IMG/VR virus record: IMGVR_UViG_3300045741_000168
Location: 1-56,714 of that record
Reading direction: 5' to 3' (one strand)
Origin: a virus
DNA: 56,714 nucleotides
The notes under the pieces were generated by a model that saw nothing but the letters and a program-made list of their open reading frames with translations, did not search any database and was not told the DNA's origin. Shown here one piece after another: positions 1 through 6,565 of the stretch; position 1 is the stretch's first letter, and every line of letters starts with the position of its first letter. Position numbers and translations under genes: made by a program.

Positions 1-187
1 AGTTCGGTGGCTTCCTGGGACTACGAACCACAGATGTGGTCGGCATGGAAGGGATTACAGCCACAGACATGCTGGACTACCAGATGCCGAGAGGTGACGA
101 TTTGTCACGGGTTGGGACCGAGGCTCACTTTCTCGGCCAATATCTGCCCTGGGACTCTAACGAAAACGCCATGATCGCAGCAAGGCA
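1..187. repeat. Terminal redundancy, left copy (matches 56528-56714)
   Basis: Bases 1-187 are the same as 56528-56714 except for position 128 (C) against 56655 (T), which changes CAC to CAT and leaves histidine unchanged. The overlap lies inside one gene that stays open across the join. I take it as an assembly overlap of a circular or circularly permuted genome rather than a physical direct terminal repeat, though the latter is not excluded. Confidence 0.9.
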
Positions 188-500
188 CGGCATGAAACGA
201 AACGCTGGCTATCCGCCTTGTTACGCTAACTGGTGGGATCACGAGAATCTGGACAACGCACAGACCGGGTTACATGACTACTTCATGTTCCGTAAATATG
301 GCTTTGGTCGCGGGTGCCAGCAAATAAGCGTAGACGTGCGATCAGGACTTATAGATAGGGATGTAGCCATGAAGTGGCTGGAGAAGCATGAAGGTGCCTT
401 TCCATTCGTCTACGGCGGCGTTCCGGTAGAGGATGTCTTGGACCGCATCGGAATGAGCCGAGAGCAGTTGGAAAAACTGGCTAATCAGTTCTCGGAATAG
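1..500 (+). CDS. N-acetyl sugar amidotransferase, C-terminal part (gene continues from 55981 across the circle junction)
   Basis: This is the 3-prime part of the gene that starts at 55981. Joining 55981-56527 to 1-500 gives 1047 nt, an intact 348-residue frame, so the gene is broken only by the arbitrary cut of the circle. Family: PP-loop amidotransferases of the WbpG/PseA type, which put an amino/amidino group on N-acetyl sugars of lipopolysaccharide or nonulosonic acids. The part here holds the C-terminal substrate domain (TDMLDYQMPRGDDL, WWDHENLD) and ends at a TAG, 44 nt before the HisF-like partner. The in-frame ATG at 36 is internal, not the start. Confidence 0.85.
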   Translation, partial: FGGFLGLRTTDVVGMEGITATDMLDYQMPRGDDLSRVGTEAHFLGQYLPWDSNENAMIAARHGMKRNAGYPPCYANWWDHENLDNAQTGLHDYFMFRKYGFGRGCQQISVDVRSGLIDRDVAMKWLEKHEGAFPFVYGGVPVEDVLDRIGMSREQLEKLANQFSE

Positions 501-502
501 AC

Positions 503-534
503 TTATACCAAGTTATACACGTTTCCAGGTATAA
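503..534 (+). promoter_or_regulatory. Inverted repeat in the leader of the HisF-like gene
   Basis: The 44-nt gap between the amidotransferase stop and the HisF-like start holds an exact 7-bp inverted repeat, TTATACC (503-509) and GGTATAA (528-534), with an 18-nt loop. TTATAC also recurs directly at 514-519. The gap is AT-rich and has no clear Shine-Dalgarno sequence. It could be an operator, an RNA hairpin limiting translation or a minor promoter; nothing here decides which. Confidence 0.4.
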
Positions 535-544
535 ATAGATATAA

Positions 545-1345
545 ATGCTGGCGAAGCGGATAATCCCCGTCATGCTGGCTCGTGGCAAGAAGCTGGTGAA
601 GGGTGAGGGCTTCAATGGCTGGCGCAATGTCGGCCATGTTCTACAGTCCGCGAAGGTACACGCTGCGCGTGGCGTAGACGAGTTGATGATCCTGGATATT
701 GCTGCCACGAAAGAAAACCGCGGCCCTGATCTGAACGTAATCAGCGAACTGGCAGACGGTTGCTACATACCGATTACGGTTGGAGGAGGCGTCAAGACCG
801 TCCATGACATAGACAGGCTGTTACGCGCAGGCGCAGACAAAGTTGCAATATGCTCTGCCGCATGGGGAGACGATATCATTGCCAGAGCCGCAGATAGATT
901 CGGCTGCCAGGCCATCACAGTCGTCATCGACTACGAATGGATGACCCACGAAGAAGAACCAGACAAATCCTACCCTCTGATAAAAGTCCACAATAACACT
1001 CAAATTGTAAAAAAGCCTATGAACGACGGCTATACTGCAATCAGGGTAACAGAGGCCATCGAGTTGATGCAAGCATTGGGGGCCGGTGAAATCCTCTTGC
1101 AGCACGCCCAGGCAGACGGTACGCTATGTGGGTACGACTGCGAGCTTTTAGAGGCTCTGAGGCCCCTTTTAAGCGTTCCTGTCGTGATAGCCGGTGGCTG
1201 TTCAGGCTACGAGGATATGCACAAAGCTATCAAGGCCGGAGCAGACGGTGTTGCAGCGGGTGCGCTGTACCAGTTCACCGACGCTACGCCCAAGGGGGCC
1301 GCGCAGTATCTGGCTGAGAATGGTGTGAGCGTTCGGCTTCAGTGA
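545..1345 (+). CDS. HisF-like / WbuZ-type glycosyl amidation-associated cyclase subunit
   Basis: 266 residues, a full-length TIM-barrel protein of the imidazole glycerol phosphate synthase HisF family. N-terminal KRIIPVMLARGKKLVKG, central ILDI and TVGGGVKT, and the C-terminal VIAGGCSGYED / DGVAAGALY phosphate-binding segments are the expected blocks in order. Gene 545 follows an N-acetyl sugar amidotransferase, which marks it as the WbuZ/HisF2 partner that channels ammonia to the amidotransferase in surface-sugar pathways rather than as histidine biosynthesis. In bacteria a HisH-type glutaminase completes the trio; none was found in this genome. It is the last gene of the long plus-strand chain. 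The start lacks a visible Shine-Dalgarno sequence. Confidence 0.85.
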   Translation: MLAKRIIPVMLARGKKLVKGEGFNGWRNVGHVLQSAKVHAARGVDELMILDIAATKENRGPDLNVISELADGCYIPITVGGGVKTVHDIDRLLRAGADKVAICSAAWGDDIIARAADRFGCQAITVVIDYEWMTHEEEPDKSYPLIKVHNNTQIVKKPMNDGYTAIRVTEAIELMQALGAGEILLQHAQADGTLCGYDCELLEALRPLLSVPVVIAGGCSGYEDMHKAIKAGADGVAAGALYQFTDATPKGAAQYLAENGVSVRLQ

Positions 1346-1429
1346 CTTTACAGACACAAGTAGCTGCGGTTCCGTACTTCAAAGCAAAACCGTCGTTCAT
1401 ATAAGTTAAGTTCTTATACAGATTATGTT

Positions 1430-1826
1430 CTATATGTATATATTTAATCCTGTTTCTATACAGGTTCTTATGGATTCCCTAGATTTCACCGGTTCGATGG
1501 CGAAGCCCCCCCTACCCCCCAACATGTGAGAAGTAGAAAGAGCATCAGATTCCCTGAGTAACGACTCGGACATCCGACGACCCGCGACCGGCATTGCAGC
1601 CACCAGATTACTCTGGCTTCCATCTGCTTCGCGGGTAAGCCCCAGCAGCGTCGCGCATGGATTGCACGGTTGCCTTACGGCAGCGACTACCATGGACGCA
1701 GAAAGCAAGAAGCCCTTCTCTACTGCGCCCGGTGAGTAAGCACCGGTTGCCATTTCTGGCTGCGCATGAGAGAAGGGCCGTCCCTTGACATCACCACACT
1801 GACCACACTGCTTACTCAATGGTGAT
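1430..1826 (-). ncRNA. Candidate structured RNA of about 400 nt
   Basis: Between the convergent HisF-like gene and the minus-strand operon lies a stretch where the only long ORF (1430-1840 minus) resembles nothing I know. The DNA instead holds nested inverted repeats: ACATCACCA 1788-1796 with TGGTGATGT 1820-1828; GCCCTTCTCT near 1712 with AGAGAAGGGC near 1768, enclosing an exact CCGGTG/CACCGG hairpin; ACCCGCGA 1580-1587 with TCGCGGGT 1629-1636, enclosing CCAGA/TCTGG with a GUAA (GNRA-type) loop on the minus strand; and CCTGT/ACAGG at 1449-1464 followed by A/T-rich DNA. A strong minus-strand promoter sits immediately upstream. I infer a transcribed structured RNA, but I cannot assign it to a known class. 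Confidence 0.5.
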
Positions 1827-1828
1827 GT
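1788..1828. repeat. 9-bp inverted repeat at the expected transcription start
   Basis: Perfect inverted repeat ACATCACCA / TGGTGATGT with a 23-nt spacer. The right arm ends 2 bp from the minus-strand -10 box at 1830-1835, so it could be an operator for a repressor or the first hairpin of the transcript. A DnaA-box-like TTATCCACA at 1831-1839 overlaps the same -10 box. Confidence 0.6.
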
Positions 1829-1829
1829 T

Positions 1830-1857
1830 ATTATCCACACCAGAAAACCTTTGTCAA
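1830..1857 (-). promoter_or_regulatory. Sigma-70 type promoter, leftward
   Basis: On the minus strand a perfect -35 TTGACA (1857-1852) is followed after 16 nt by GATAAT (1835-1830), a 5/6 match to the -10 consensus. The -35 overlaps the stop region of the gene at 1854-2072. Transcription would start near 1823 and read the structured 1430-1826 region. It is one of the strongest promoter matches noticed in the window. Confidence 0.7.
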
Positions 1858-2072
1858 GTCCTTTTTTTCGGTGTGGTTATTTCCAAGGCTCTGTGAGAGG
1901 TAAATCCTTCTGGGCCGTCGGTGTAAACAGCCTTGATCTGAGCGACGACTGATCTAGTTTTAGTGAGACTGGCCGCATAAACGCAGGCATGGTCGAAGTC
2001 CTCGTCGAACCCTACGAAGTCATTGTCAACTATGACGGCGAACAGATTCAGTAGTTCACGTTCGTTTGCCAT
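1854..2072 (-). CDS. Hypothetical protein, 72 aa, last gene of the PseI operon
   Basis: Small acidic-to-neutral protein with no motif I recognise (begins MANERELLNLFAVIVDNDF, ends in basic PKKRT). It overlaps the end of the HTH gene (2056) and is the distal gene of the minus-strand set 3920-1854. The overlap and shared strand support it as a real gene. The function is unknown. Confidence 0.55.
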   Translation of the reverse strand: MANERELLNLFAVIVDNDFVGFDEDFDHACVYAASLTKTRSVVAQIKAVYTDGPEGFTSHRALEITTPKKRT

Positions 2073-2289
2073 TCTTACGCTCTCGTTCCTCGAACAATGC
2101 TCGCTCTGATTGCCAGAAGTTGAACAATCTGGCGGCTCGCTGATACGTCATCAGATGAATCTTCCCACGCGCTACTTGCGAGAGATAACCTCGGCTAAAA
2201 CCGCACGCCTGCTGGATTTTGTTGATGTTCCAGCCCCACCGTTTCAAGTCCTCGATGATGCTGAAGGCGTCTATCTCAGACGGTATCAT
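2056..2289 (-). CDS. Small helix-turn-helix DNA-binding protein
   Basis: 77 residues if started at the ATG at 2289, whose ATGA overlaps the synthase stop. The segment WNINKIQQACGFSRGYLSQV has the layout of a Cro/repressor-type helix-turn-helix: a helix, a tight turn at GFS, then a recognition helix. A phage regulator is likely. It could control its own operon or the nearby inverted repeats at 1788-1828; that link is an inference from position. A TTG start at 2301 is possible but less likely. Confidence 0.65.
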   Translation of the reverse strand: MIPSEIDAFSIIEDLKRWGWNINKIQQACGFSRGYLSQVARGKIHLMTYQRAARLFNFWQSERALFEERERKNGKRT

Positions 2290-3257
2290 CTTTCGAAACA
2301 ATCTTCAGTAAGTGGTGCTGGAGCAACAATGTCACGGGTAAACGATAGTCCTTCTATCTTATCGAACATCGCTGGGGAAATGCCGAGTGCCGGTCTAGCC
2401 GTGACCACGTTCAAGCCGAATCGTATCTTGTCCCCCTTCGACACGGAGGAACAGACCCACAATGAGCGTCGTAGCTCGGGGGTTTCGCCGGGCTTTGTCC
2501 CAACTTTGGAGCCAAGAGAAGAGGCTGCATCTCGTACAGCTTGAACCATGGAATTGAATTCGGCAGGGTTCAATGCGAATCCGCTATCCGGCCCGCCATC
2601 GGAACGAGACAAGCAAATATGCTTCTCGATCATCACAGCACCGAGAGCCGTAGCTACTACTGGGGCAGTGTTCGACATTGTATGGTCGCTGAGCCCCCAT
2701 TTATAGTCCAACGAGGCAAGGCCCCGCAGGTTCATCGTAGAGGATTCCGCTGGATAGGCTGATGTGCAGGCCAACATTATGGCTTTTGCATCCGCGGCGT
2801 CGTAAGCAGCCGCTATCTCGTCGCAGTTAGCCATCCCTGTGGAGATTATTACTTCATCAGCCTTGCTCGAGGCATATCGAATCAATGGAATATCTACTAA
2901 CTCGAACGAAGCGATTTTGATTCGATATGAACCAAGGTTTATCAGGTAGTTGACTGACGCATTATCGAAGGCAGAACCAAACGGGTCCAGTCCGATGTTT
3001 TTGCAGTGATTGAAGATTATGTCGATGTCGCGCCAACTCAGGAAAGTCTCGCCGTACAAGTCATACAACGAACGCCCTTTCCAAGGCCCACGAGCCACCA
3101 GGTAGCCGCGATCCAGGCACATAGTCCCAGGTGACCAGCATTGAATTTTGAACGCATCAGCGCCCGCTAATTTAGCCGCGTCGGCCAGCTTCAGTGCGTT
3201 CGACAACTTCCCGTTGTGAGACGCCCCAAGTTCTGCGACTATGGTTGGGCTAATCAC
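2286..3257 (-). CDS. pseI: Pseudaminic acid synthase-like (PseI/NeuB family) nonulosonate synthase
   Basis: 323 residues with a GTG start at 3257, overlapping the acetyltransferase gene by 8 nt. The family condenses a 6-carbon diacetamido sugar with phosphoenolpyruvate to give a 9-carbon nonulosonic acid. Visible: N-terminal TIM-barrel strand VAELGASHNG, FKIQCW, PWKGRSLYDLY (typical of the PseI branch), STGM, the metal/PEP-site region LSDHT and IEKHI, the GGPDSGFALNPAEF block, and a C-terminal antifreeze-like SAF domain (RRSLWVCSSVSKGD to LGISP). Length fits the family after a slightly short C-terminus. It is separated from the other Pse genes, which are on the plus strand just across the convergent junction. 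Confidence 0.88.
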   Translation of the reverse strand: MISPTIVAELGASHNGKLSNALKLADAAKLAGADAFKIQCWSPGTMCLDRGYLVARGPWKGRSLYDLYGETFLSWRDIDIIFNHCKNIGLDPFGSAFDNASVNYLINLGSYRIKIASFELVDIPLIRYASSKADEVIISTGMANCDEIAAAYDAADAKAIMLACTSAYPAESSTMNLRGLASLDYKWGLSDHTMSNTAPVVATALGAVMIEKHICLSRSDGGPDSGFALNPAEFNSMVQAVRDAASSLGSKVGTKPGETPELRRSLWVCSSVSKGDKIRFGLNVVTARPALGISPAMFDKIEGLSFTRDIVAPAPLTEDCFER

Positions 3258-3660
3258 GTCGGTATGTGGTCTGGATCAGATCGAAGCCCAACGACTTGAA
3301 TAGAATCCGACTCTTATCGTTTTGTGGCGCAATGTTCGCCAACAACGGGCCAGGATGATCCGAGATCAATTTGGTCAGCGCGGCGCGGGCATATCCCCGA
3401 CCTCGTTCCGCCACTAGCACGGCGATGCCGACTTCGTCCAATTTCGTCAGGTAGCACGTGCCGATCAGGCGACCTTCGACCTTGATTGCGTACCAAAATT
3501 TATACGGGTGCGAGTCGTGGAAAGCCTCGTGCTGTGCAAGCAAGGGCATCTTGCGGTGTGAGATAGACTCGATTGCCTCACGCTCCGACAGTAACTTCCA
3601 TGTCAGGGCGCAGGCAATCGAGCGGTCAACCGTATAAATATCGACCAGTTCGACCGGCAT
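3250..3660 (-). CDS. GNAT-family N-acetyltransferase (possible PseH/LegH role)
   Basis: 136 residues from the ATG at 3660 (a GTG codon lies just upstream). The acetyl-CoA-binding motif A is seen as VAERGRGYARAALTKL, followed by NIAPQNDKSRILFKSLGF, the usual GNAT motif B with the asparagine and GF. The upstream HEAFHDSHPYKFWYAIKVEGRLIG block is typical of sugar-pathway GNATs. Overlap with the synthase gene points to acetylation of the amino-sugar intermediate, the PseH/LegH step. The exact substrate cannot be read from sequence. Confidence 0.75.
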   Translation of the reverse strand: MPVELVDIYTVDRSIACALTWKLLSEREAIESISHRKMPLLAQHEAFHDSHPYKFWYAIKVEGRLIGTCYLTKLDEVGIAVLVAERGRGYARAALTKLISDHPGPLLANIAPQNDKSRILFKSLGFDLIQTTYRRD

Positions 3661-3920
3661 CACTTATGCGGTGCAGGCATCGCTGGAATCTGTTTCACAT
3701 CCCACAGTTTAGCGGCGAAAGCCTTACGCTCGCCCCTAGGTAGATCAACGCCAGATTTACGCAGGCGCGATAACATCGAAGCTACGTTCGTCGCTTTACG
3801 CTCAAGCGCAAGTGCAATCTCAGGTACCTTCGTACCATGTCGATAGAGCTTTACCAACTCATTGACATCGGCCTGAGTCCACGGCTTATAGTCCATATTC
3901 TTACGCGGTTTCTTTTCCAT
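3660..3920 (-). CDS. Small SANT/Myb-like or GcrA-like DNA-binding protein
   Basis: 86 residues, very basic. YKPWTQADVNELVKLYRHGTKVPEIALALERKATNVASMLSRLRK is the tryptophan-led three-helix layout of Myb/SANT-type domains, with the second and third helices resembling a helix-turn-helix. The first gene of the leftward operon, with Shine-Dalgarno AGAGGAA 6 nt before ATG. A transcription regulator is the simplest reading. Its stop codon overlaps the next start (TGATG). Confidence 0.6.
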   Translation of the reverse strand: MEKKPRKNMDYKPWTQADVNELVKLYRHGTKVPEIALALERKATNVASMLSRLRKSGVDLPRGERKAFAAKLWDVKQIPAMPAPHK

Positions 3921-3941
3921 GAAATTCCTCTAGTGGTTAAA

Positions 3942-3954
3942 ATGAGCGATTATA
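3942..3954 (-). promoter_or_regulatory. Candidate promoter with perfect -10 for the PseI operon
   Basis: TATAAT occurs on the minus strand at 3954-3949, about 30 nt before the start of the first gene at 3920. No convincing -35 is seen 16-18 nt upstream, so it may need an activator. The -10 overlaps the stop codon of the upstream 39-aa membrane protein gene. Confidence 0.45.
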
Positions 3955-4069
3955 CACTAAGCAACCACTGGAAGAATAGTGTGAGTGCATACCCTGACAA
4001 CAGGCCGGTGCAGTAGATCGCGAACAAGAATAGACAATCACGAGTCGGAAGTGTGTCGTAGTCAGTCAT
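3950..4069 (-). CDS. Small membrane protein, 39 aa
   Basis: Not a long ORF but well supported: a Shine-Dalgarno GGGGGT lies 5 nt before ATG, and the protein has one clear transmembrane segment, LFLFAIYCTGLLSGYALTLF, after a short polar N-terminus MTDYDTLPTRD. It sits in line with neighbouring minus-strand early genes. The function is unknown. Confidence 0.6.
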   Translation of the reverse strand: MTDYDTLPTRDCLFLFAIYCTGLLSGYALTLFFQWLLSV

Positions 4070-4080
4070 ATCGACCCCCT

Positions 4081-4347
4081 TTATCCTTTGAATCGTTGAA
4101 TTTCGGCCACGTGATCAGTGTAGTAGTCTAGCAGGATCTGTGCTGCCTCTGATTGTTGCTTTAGACGAGGCATGTTTTGTCCTTGGTAATCTGGTGATAA
4201 TGATAGATAAGTCTGTACTGCGCGAAGCATTGTGTAAGGGTCAGGATTCTCGCATCGATCCTTGTAGGAAAAGCCGCACTGTGAGCCATCGCCATCGTTG
4301 ATAATAGTCAGCACGATGTCATTGATTACATGGTTTTGATGGTACAT
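4081..4347 (-). CDS. Hypothetical phage protein, 88 aa
   Basis: No recognised domain. The mid part QCGFSYKDRCENPDPYTMLRAVQTYLS reads like a small globular early phage protein. It lies in the run of short minus-strand genes between the Pse operon and the sliding-clamp-like gene, 11 nt after a small membrane protein. Confidence 0.6.
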   Translation of the reverse strand: MYHQNHVINDIVLTIINDGDGSQCGFSYKDRCENPDPYTMLRAVQTYLSLSPDYQGQNMPRLKQQSEAAQILLDYYTDHVAEIQRFKG

Positions 4348-4358
4348 GTTGCATCCTA

Positions 4359-4520
4359 TCAGTCGTCAAAATACACAGATCGCAGCAGTTCGGCCTGCGC
4401 GCCTTCATAGTCGATGGCGTAAACCACGACTACGCCATCATCGTCACGGATGTCGGTACACCCTGCGCAGTAGCTCACATGCAATTCTGGTGAGTCGTCG
4501 GTGTTGGGTAGAGTAGTCAT
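4359..4520 (-). CDS. Hypothetical protein, 53 aa
   Basis: Starts with ATG overlapping the clamp-like gene stop (ATGA), showing translational coupling. It is an acidic protein with a CAGC pair and two aspartate-rich stretches (TDIRDDDGVVVVY), ending in YFDD. No function can be assigned. Confidence 0.5.
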   Translation of the reverse strand: MTTLPNTDDSPELHVSYCAGCTDIRDDDGVVVVYAIDYEGAQAELLRSVYFDD

Positions 4521-5209
4521 GCTGCCACCTTTGAGGTTTCGGTTGCAGGCTCGATCGCAGGCTCAGGGCCCTCTCCCAGCCAGTCCCCGACATATGGCGG
4601 CGGGGGGAAGCCCTCCCGCGTGTTGAGCTGCATCAGCGCGCCGATTGCGTTATCGGTCTGGAACTGCACCAGCGCGCCGGCTTTAGTCCCGTTATGGTGA
4701 ATTATTGGGGAATACGTGCATCCGCCCGTCAGTTTTTCGTTGATATCGCCCATTTTGCCGAGATATCGTGCGTTATACTGGCCCGCCTCGCCGCTGGGCG
4801 ACCGAGCCAACCGCAACACTCTGCGCCAGTCAGGGTAGGTGCCGTCGACAGGTGCGGCAGACGTTACCGTGCCTGCGTACATGTTGCGCAGCGTGATCGT
4901 CTGTTTCGGGGGGGATTCTTTGGTTTCGCCCGGTACAGATTCAAATTCCAGTAGCAGATCGTACTGCCGTGCGGTGAATTTTACTGACTTGGCAAACGCG
5001 ATAGGCACGATAAAATCCGCTTGCGGTATCTCGCAATCTTGGTCATAACGGGTAGCGATTAGATAGTGCCCGTTAGTAGTCACTAACGTCACGGTCTTAG
5101 TGCCGTTCGTTTCGACATTGATACCGTTTAAGTAAGCGCGAGTGTCGTTTGTAGGCGCGCTTATACAATGCGCTTGCCAATGCGTTTTAGGAATTGTCAG
5201 TGTAATCAT
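4517..5209 (-). CDS. DNA sliding clamp (DnaN-like) fold protein
   Basis: 230 residues from the ATG at 5209 (MITLTIPKTHW); the upstream 18 codons to 5263 look like leader. The motif VDGTYPDWRRVL near residue 120 is the hallmark of bacterial beta clamps (DG-x-[FY]-P-D-[WY]-R). TTNGHYLIATRYD resembles the domain-2 strand TDGHRLA, and FIVPIAFAKSV resembles the VP...L segment. NARYLGKMG and ALVQFQTDNAIGALMQLN fit the last domain. The protein would cover about two of the three clamp domains (bacterial DnaN is about 366 residues). Possible roles are a phage processivity clamp, or a mimic that competes for clamp-binding partners. The homology is recalled, not computed. Confidence 0.65.
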   Translation of the reverse strand: MITLTIPKTHWQAHCISAPTNDTRAYLNGINVETNGTKTVTLVTTNGHYLIATRYDQDCEIPQADFIVPIAFAKSVKFTARQYDLLLEFESVPGETKESPPKQTITLRNMYAGTVTSAAPVDGTYPDWRRVLRLARSPSGEAGQYNARYLGKMGDINEKLTGGCTYSPIIHHNGTKAGALVQFQTDNAIGALMQLNTREGFPPPPYVGDWLGEGPEPAIEPATETSKVAA

Positions 5210-5282
5210 GTGATGGACTCCTGTAATCTGCCCAGAATTGAGCATTGCAAGGCCCCGATGCACGGGGCGATGCGATGGTCAA

Positions 5283-5480
5283 TCATTTTGTTAAAACGTC
5301 AGTAAAATCTGGCGCTTCGCCTTTGTATTCTGCCACGCGAAATGAGTGCCAACCGTCAGCTGTCGCCAGTTTTTTGGCTTTGGGAATATCGATCGGGTTT
5401 ATGGTATGTAGCAAAATTGATTCCATACCCTCGCAGGTTTCGCCTTTTGCTAAGCCGTAAAGTAGGTATTCGGTCTTCAT
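5283..5480 (-). CDS. Hypothetical phage protein, 65 aa
   Basis: MKTEYLLYGLAKGETCEGMESIL followed by ADGWHSFRVAEYKGEAPDF is a compact beta-rich small protein seen in early regions of phages. The start overlaps the upstream gene stop (5477-5480, ATGA), so it is translated in a coupled pair. Unknown function. Confidence 0.65.
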   Translation of the reverse strand: MKTEYLLYGLAKGETCEGMESILLHTINPIDIPKAKKLATADGWHSFRVAEYKGEAPDFTDVLTK

Positions 5481-5764
5481 GCCGCCGCCTTTTGTTTTCC
5501 CGCCTCTATGCCCTTCAGATAAGAGCGCATCAGCTCGAATATTTCGCGTTTTGTGTGAAAGCCATCAATGATGCTTTTAACTCCGCCGTGTTCATTGTGC
5601 ATTCTGACAAGTGAGTGCCCGCCATACGCCGAATCAAGGTGGTAGTGGCCAACATTCGAAATATAACTTGCGCCATTGTTGGTATAGGCCTCCATCGGCG
5701 AGCCTGTCGCCGCGTTTATCTCGTCTATCATTGCTTGCAGATGGTTTTCTGTGATTCTGTTCAT
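5477..5764 (-). CDS. Hypothetical phage protein, 95 aa
   Basis: MNRITENHLQAMIDEINAATGSP at the N-terminus and GHYHLDSAYGGHSLVRMHNEHGGV in the middle match a widespread small early phage family known only as hypothetical. It is upstream partner of the 5283-5480 gene. Its leader contains a TTTACTCCG-like block that recurs before other genes in this cluster. Confidence 0.7.
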   Translation of the reverse strand: MNRITENHLQAMIDEINAATGSPMEAYTNNGASYISNVGHYHLDSAYGGHSLVRMHNEHGGVKSIIDGFHTKREIFELMRSYLKGIEAGKQKAAA

Positions 5765-5804
5765 GATTGTTTACTCCGTTTGGTTGAAGGGCGGGGTGAT
5801 GATG

Positions 5805-6041
5805 TCAGGCGTCTGGGTATTGACCGTAGCAAGCCTTTGCGAGTCCGGCCAAGTCTCGCGTTTTGATGCTTGTCGGCAGGCAGTCTGCGATGCTTGAATT
5901 GACGCGGTAGCCTTGCACTATGGCTACAACACCATTTTCAAACACTGCGACGCAATTGCCGTTGCGCTTGTAAGTACGCGCCTTAGACCGGCCGATGGAA
6001 TCTAGGTCAGAATCGTTGAGCCGCATTGCGCTGGTTATCAT
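5805..6041 (-). CDS. Hypothetical protein, 78 aa
   Basis: Basic N-terminal half (SIGRSKARTYKRNGNCVAVF) with a beta-strand pattern. No family is recognised. It lies 3 nt downstream of the stop of the next gene on the same strand and 40 nt from the following one. Confidence 0.55.
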   Translation of the reverse strand: MITSAMRLNDSDLDSIGRSKARTYKRNGNCVAVFENGVVAIVQGYRVNSSIADCLPTSIKTRDLAGLAKACYGQYPDA

Positions 6042-6043
6042 GA

Positions 6044-6292
6044 TTATTTACTCCTGTCGGCCACGCGCACGGCGCGGAGGGCTATGGCTAGATCTGTGCG
6101 CAGTGCATTGATATGCGGCAGGGTTTTGTGGCAGTCGCACGAGTGATGCCACGCCATTGCGGAGTGCAGCTCTTGCCAAGCATGGCCGACAGCTCGCACT
6201 AGTTCAGCCCGTTGGGACTGTTGATAGTTGCATGGGTTGCGCATCGCTGCGGCTTGTAATGCGCGATTTGCTTCTCGTTGATATTTCAGCAT
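6044..6292 (-). CDS. Hypothetical protein, 82 aa
   Basis: The ATG at 6292 (MLKYQREANRALQAAAMRNP) is preferred over the upstream in-frame start at 6352. The sequence is largely helical, with one HHSCDCHKTLPH cluster of His and Cys that could bind metal. Unknown function. Confidence 0.5.
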   Translation of the reverse strand: MLKYQREANRALQAAAMRNPCNYQQSQRAELVRAVGHAWQELHSAMAWHHSCDCHKTLPHINALRTDLAIALRAVRVADRSK

Positions 6293-6348
6293 GTTAGATC
6301 CTTGGTTGGTTGATGTGCAGTGCACAATTGATAATGTACAGGCGCCCT

Positions 6349-6549
6349 TCACGCCAGATCAGATTGCACAGATCTGGTGTTCAGTGCGGCTTGCTTACTG
6401 GTGGCGCATTTCTCGCATCGCTGCGTGATAGGCGTAGATTTGAATTCTGCCCAGCTGCACGACAGCGGGGTACGCAGGATGTTCCGACCGCAGGCTGTGC
6501 GCGCTGCTATCCCGCTTCCATTCTTGTTCAGGTGCATTTGGTGCGTCAT
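6349..6549 (-). CDS. Small cysteine-containing protein, 66 aa
   Basis: From MTHQMHLNKNGSG at 6549. The pattern C-G-R-N-I ... C-S-W-A-E-F ... C-E-K-C resembles small phage zinc-finger-like proteins. Upstream in-frame sequence to 6687 is compositionally unlike protein and overlaps a gene remnant at 6566-6625, so I reject the longer start. Confidence 0.5.
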   Translation of the reverse strand: MTHQMHLNKNGSGIAARTACGRNILRTPLSCSWAEFKSTPITQRCEKCATSKQAALNTRSVQSDLA

Positions 6550-6565
6550 GATGACCTCTGGTGGA

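Noticed and set aside
1430-1840. 136-aa minus-strand ORF
   Set aside because: Its codons run through strong RNA hairpins, it overlaps its own promoter, and the product resembles nothing known; a structured RNA fits better. Not fully excluded.
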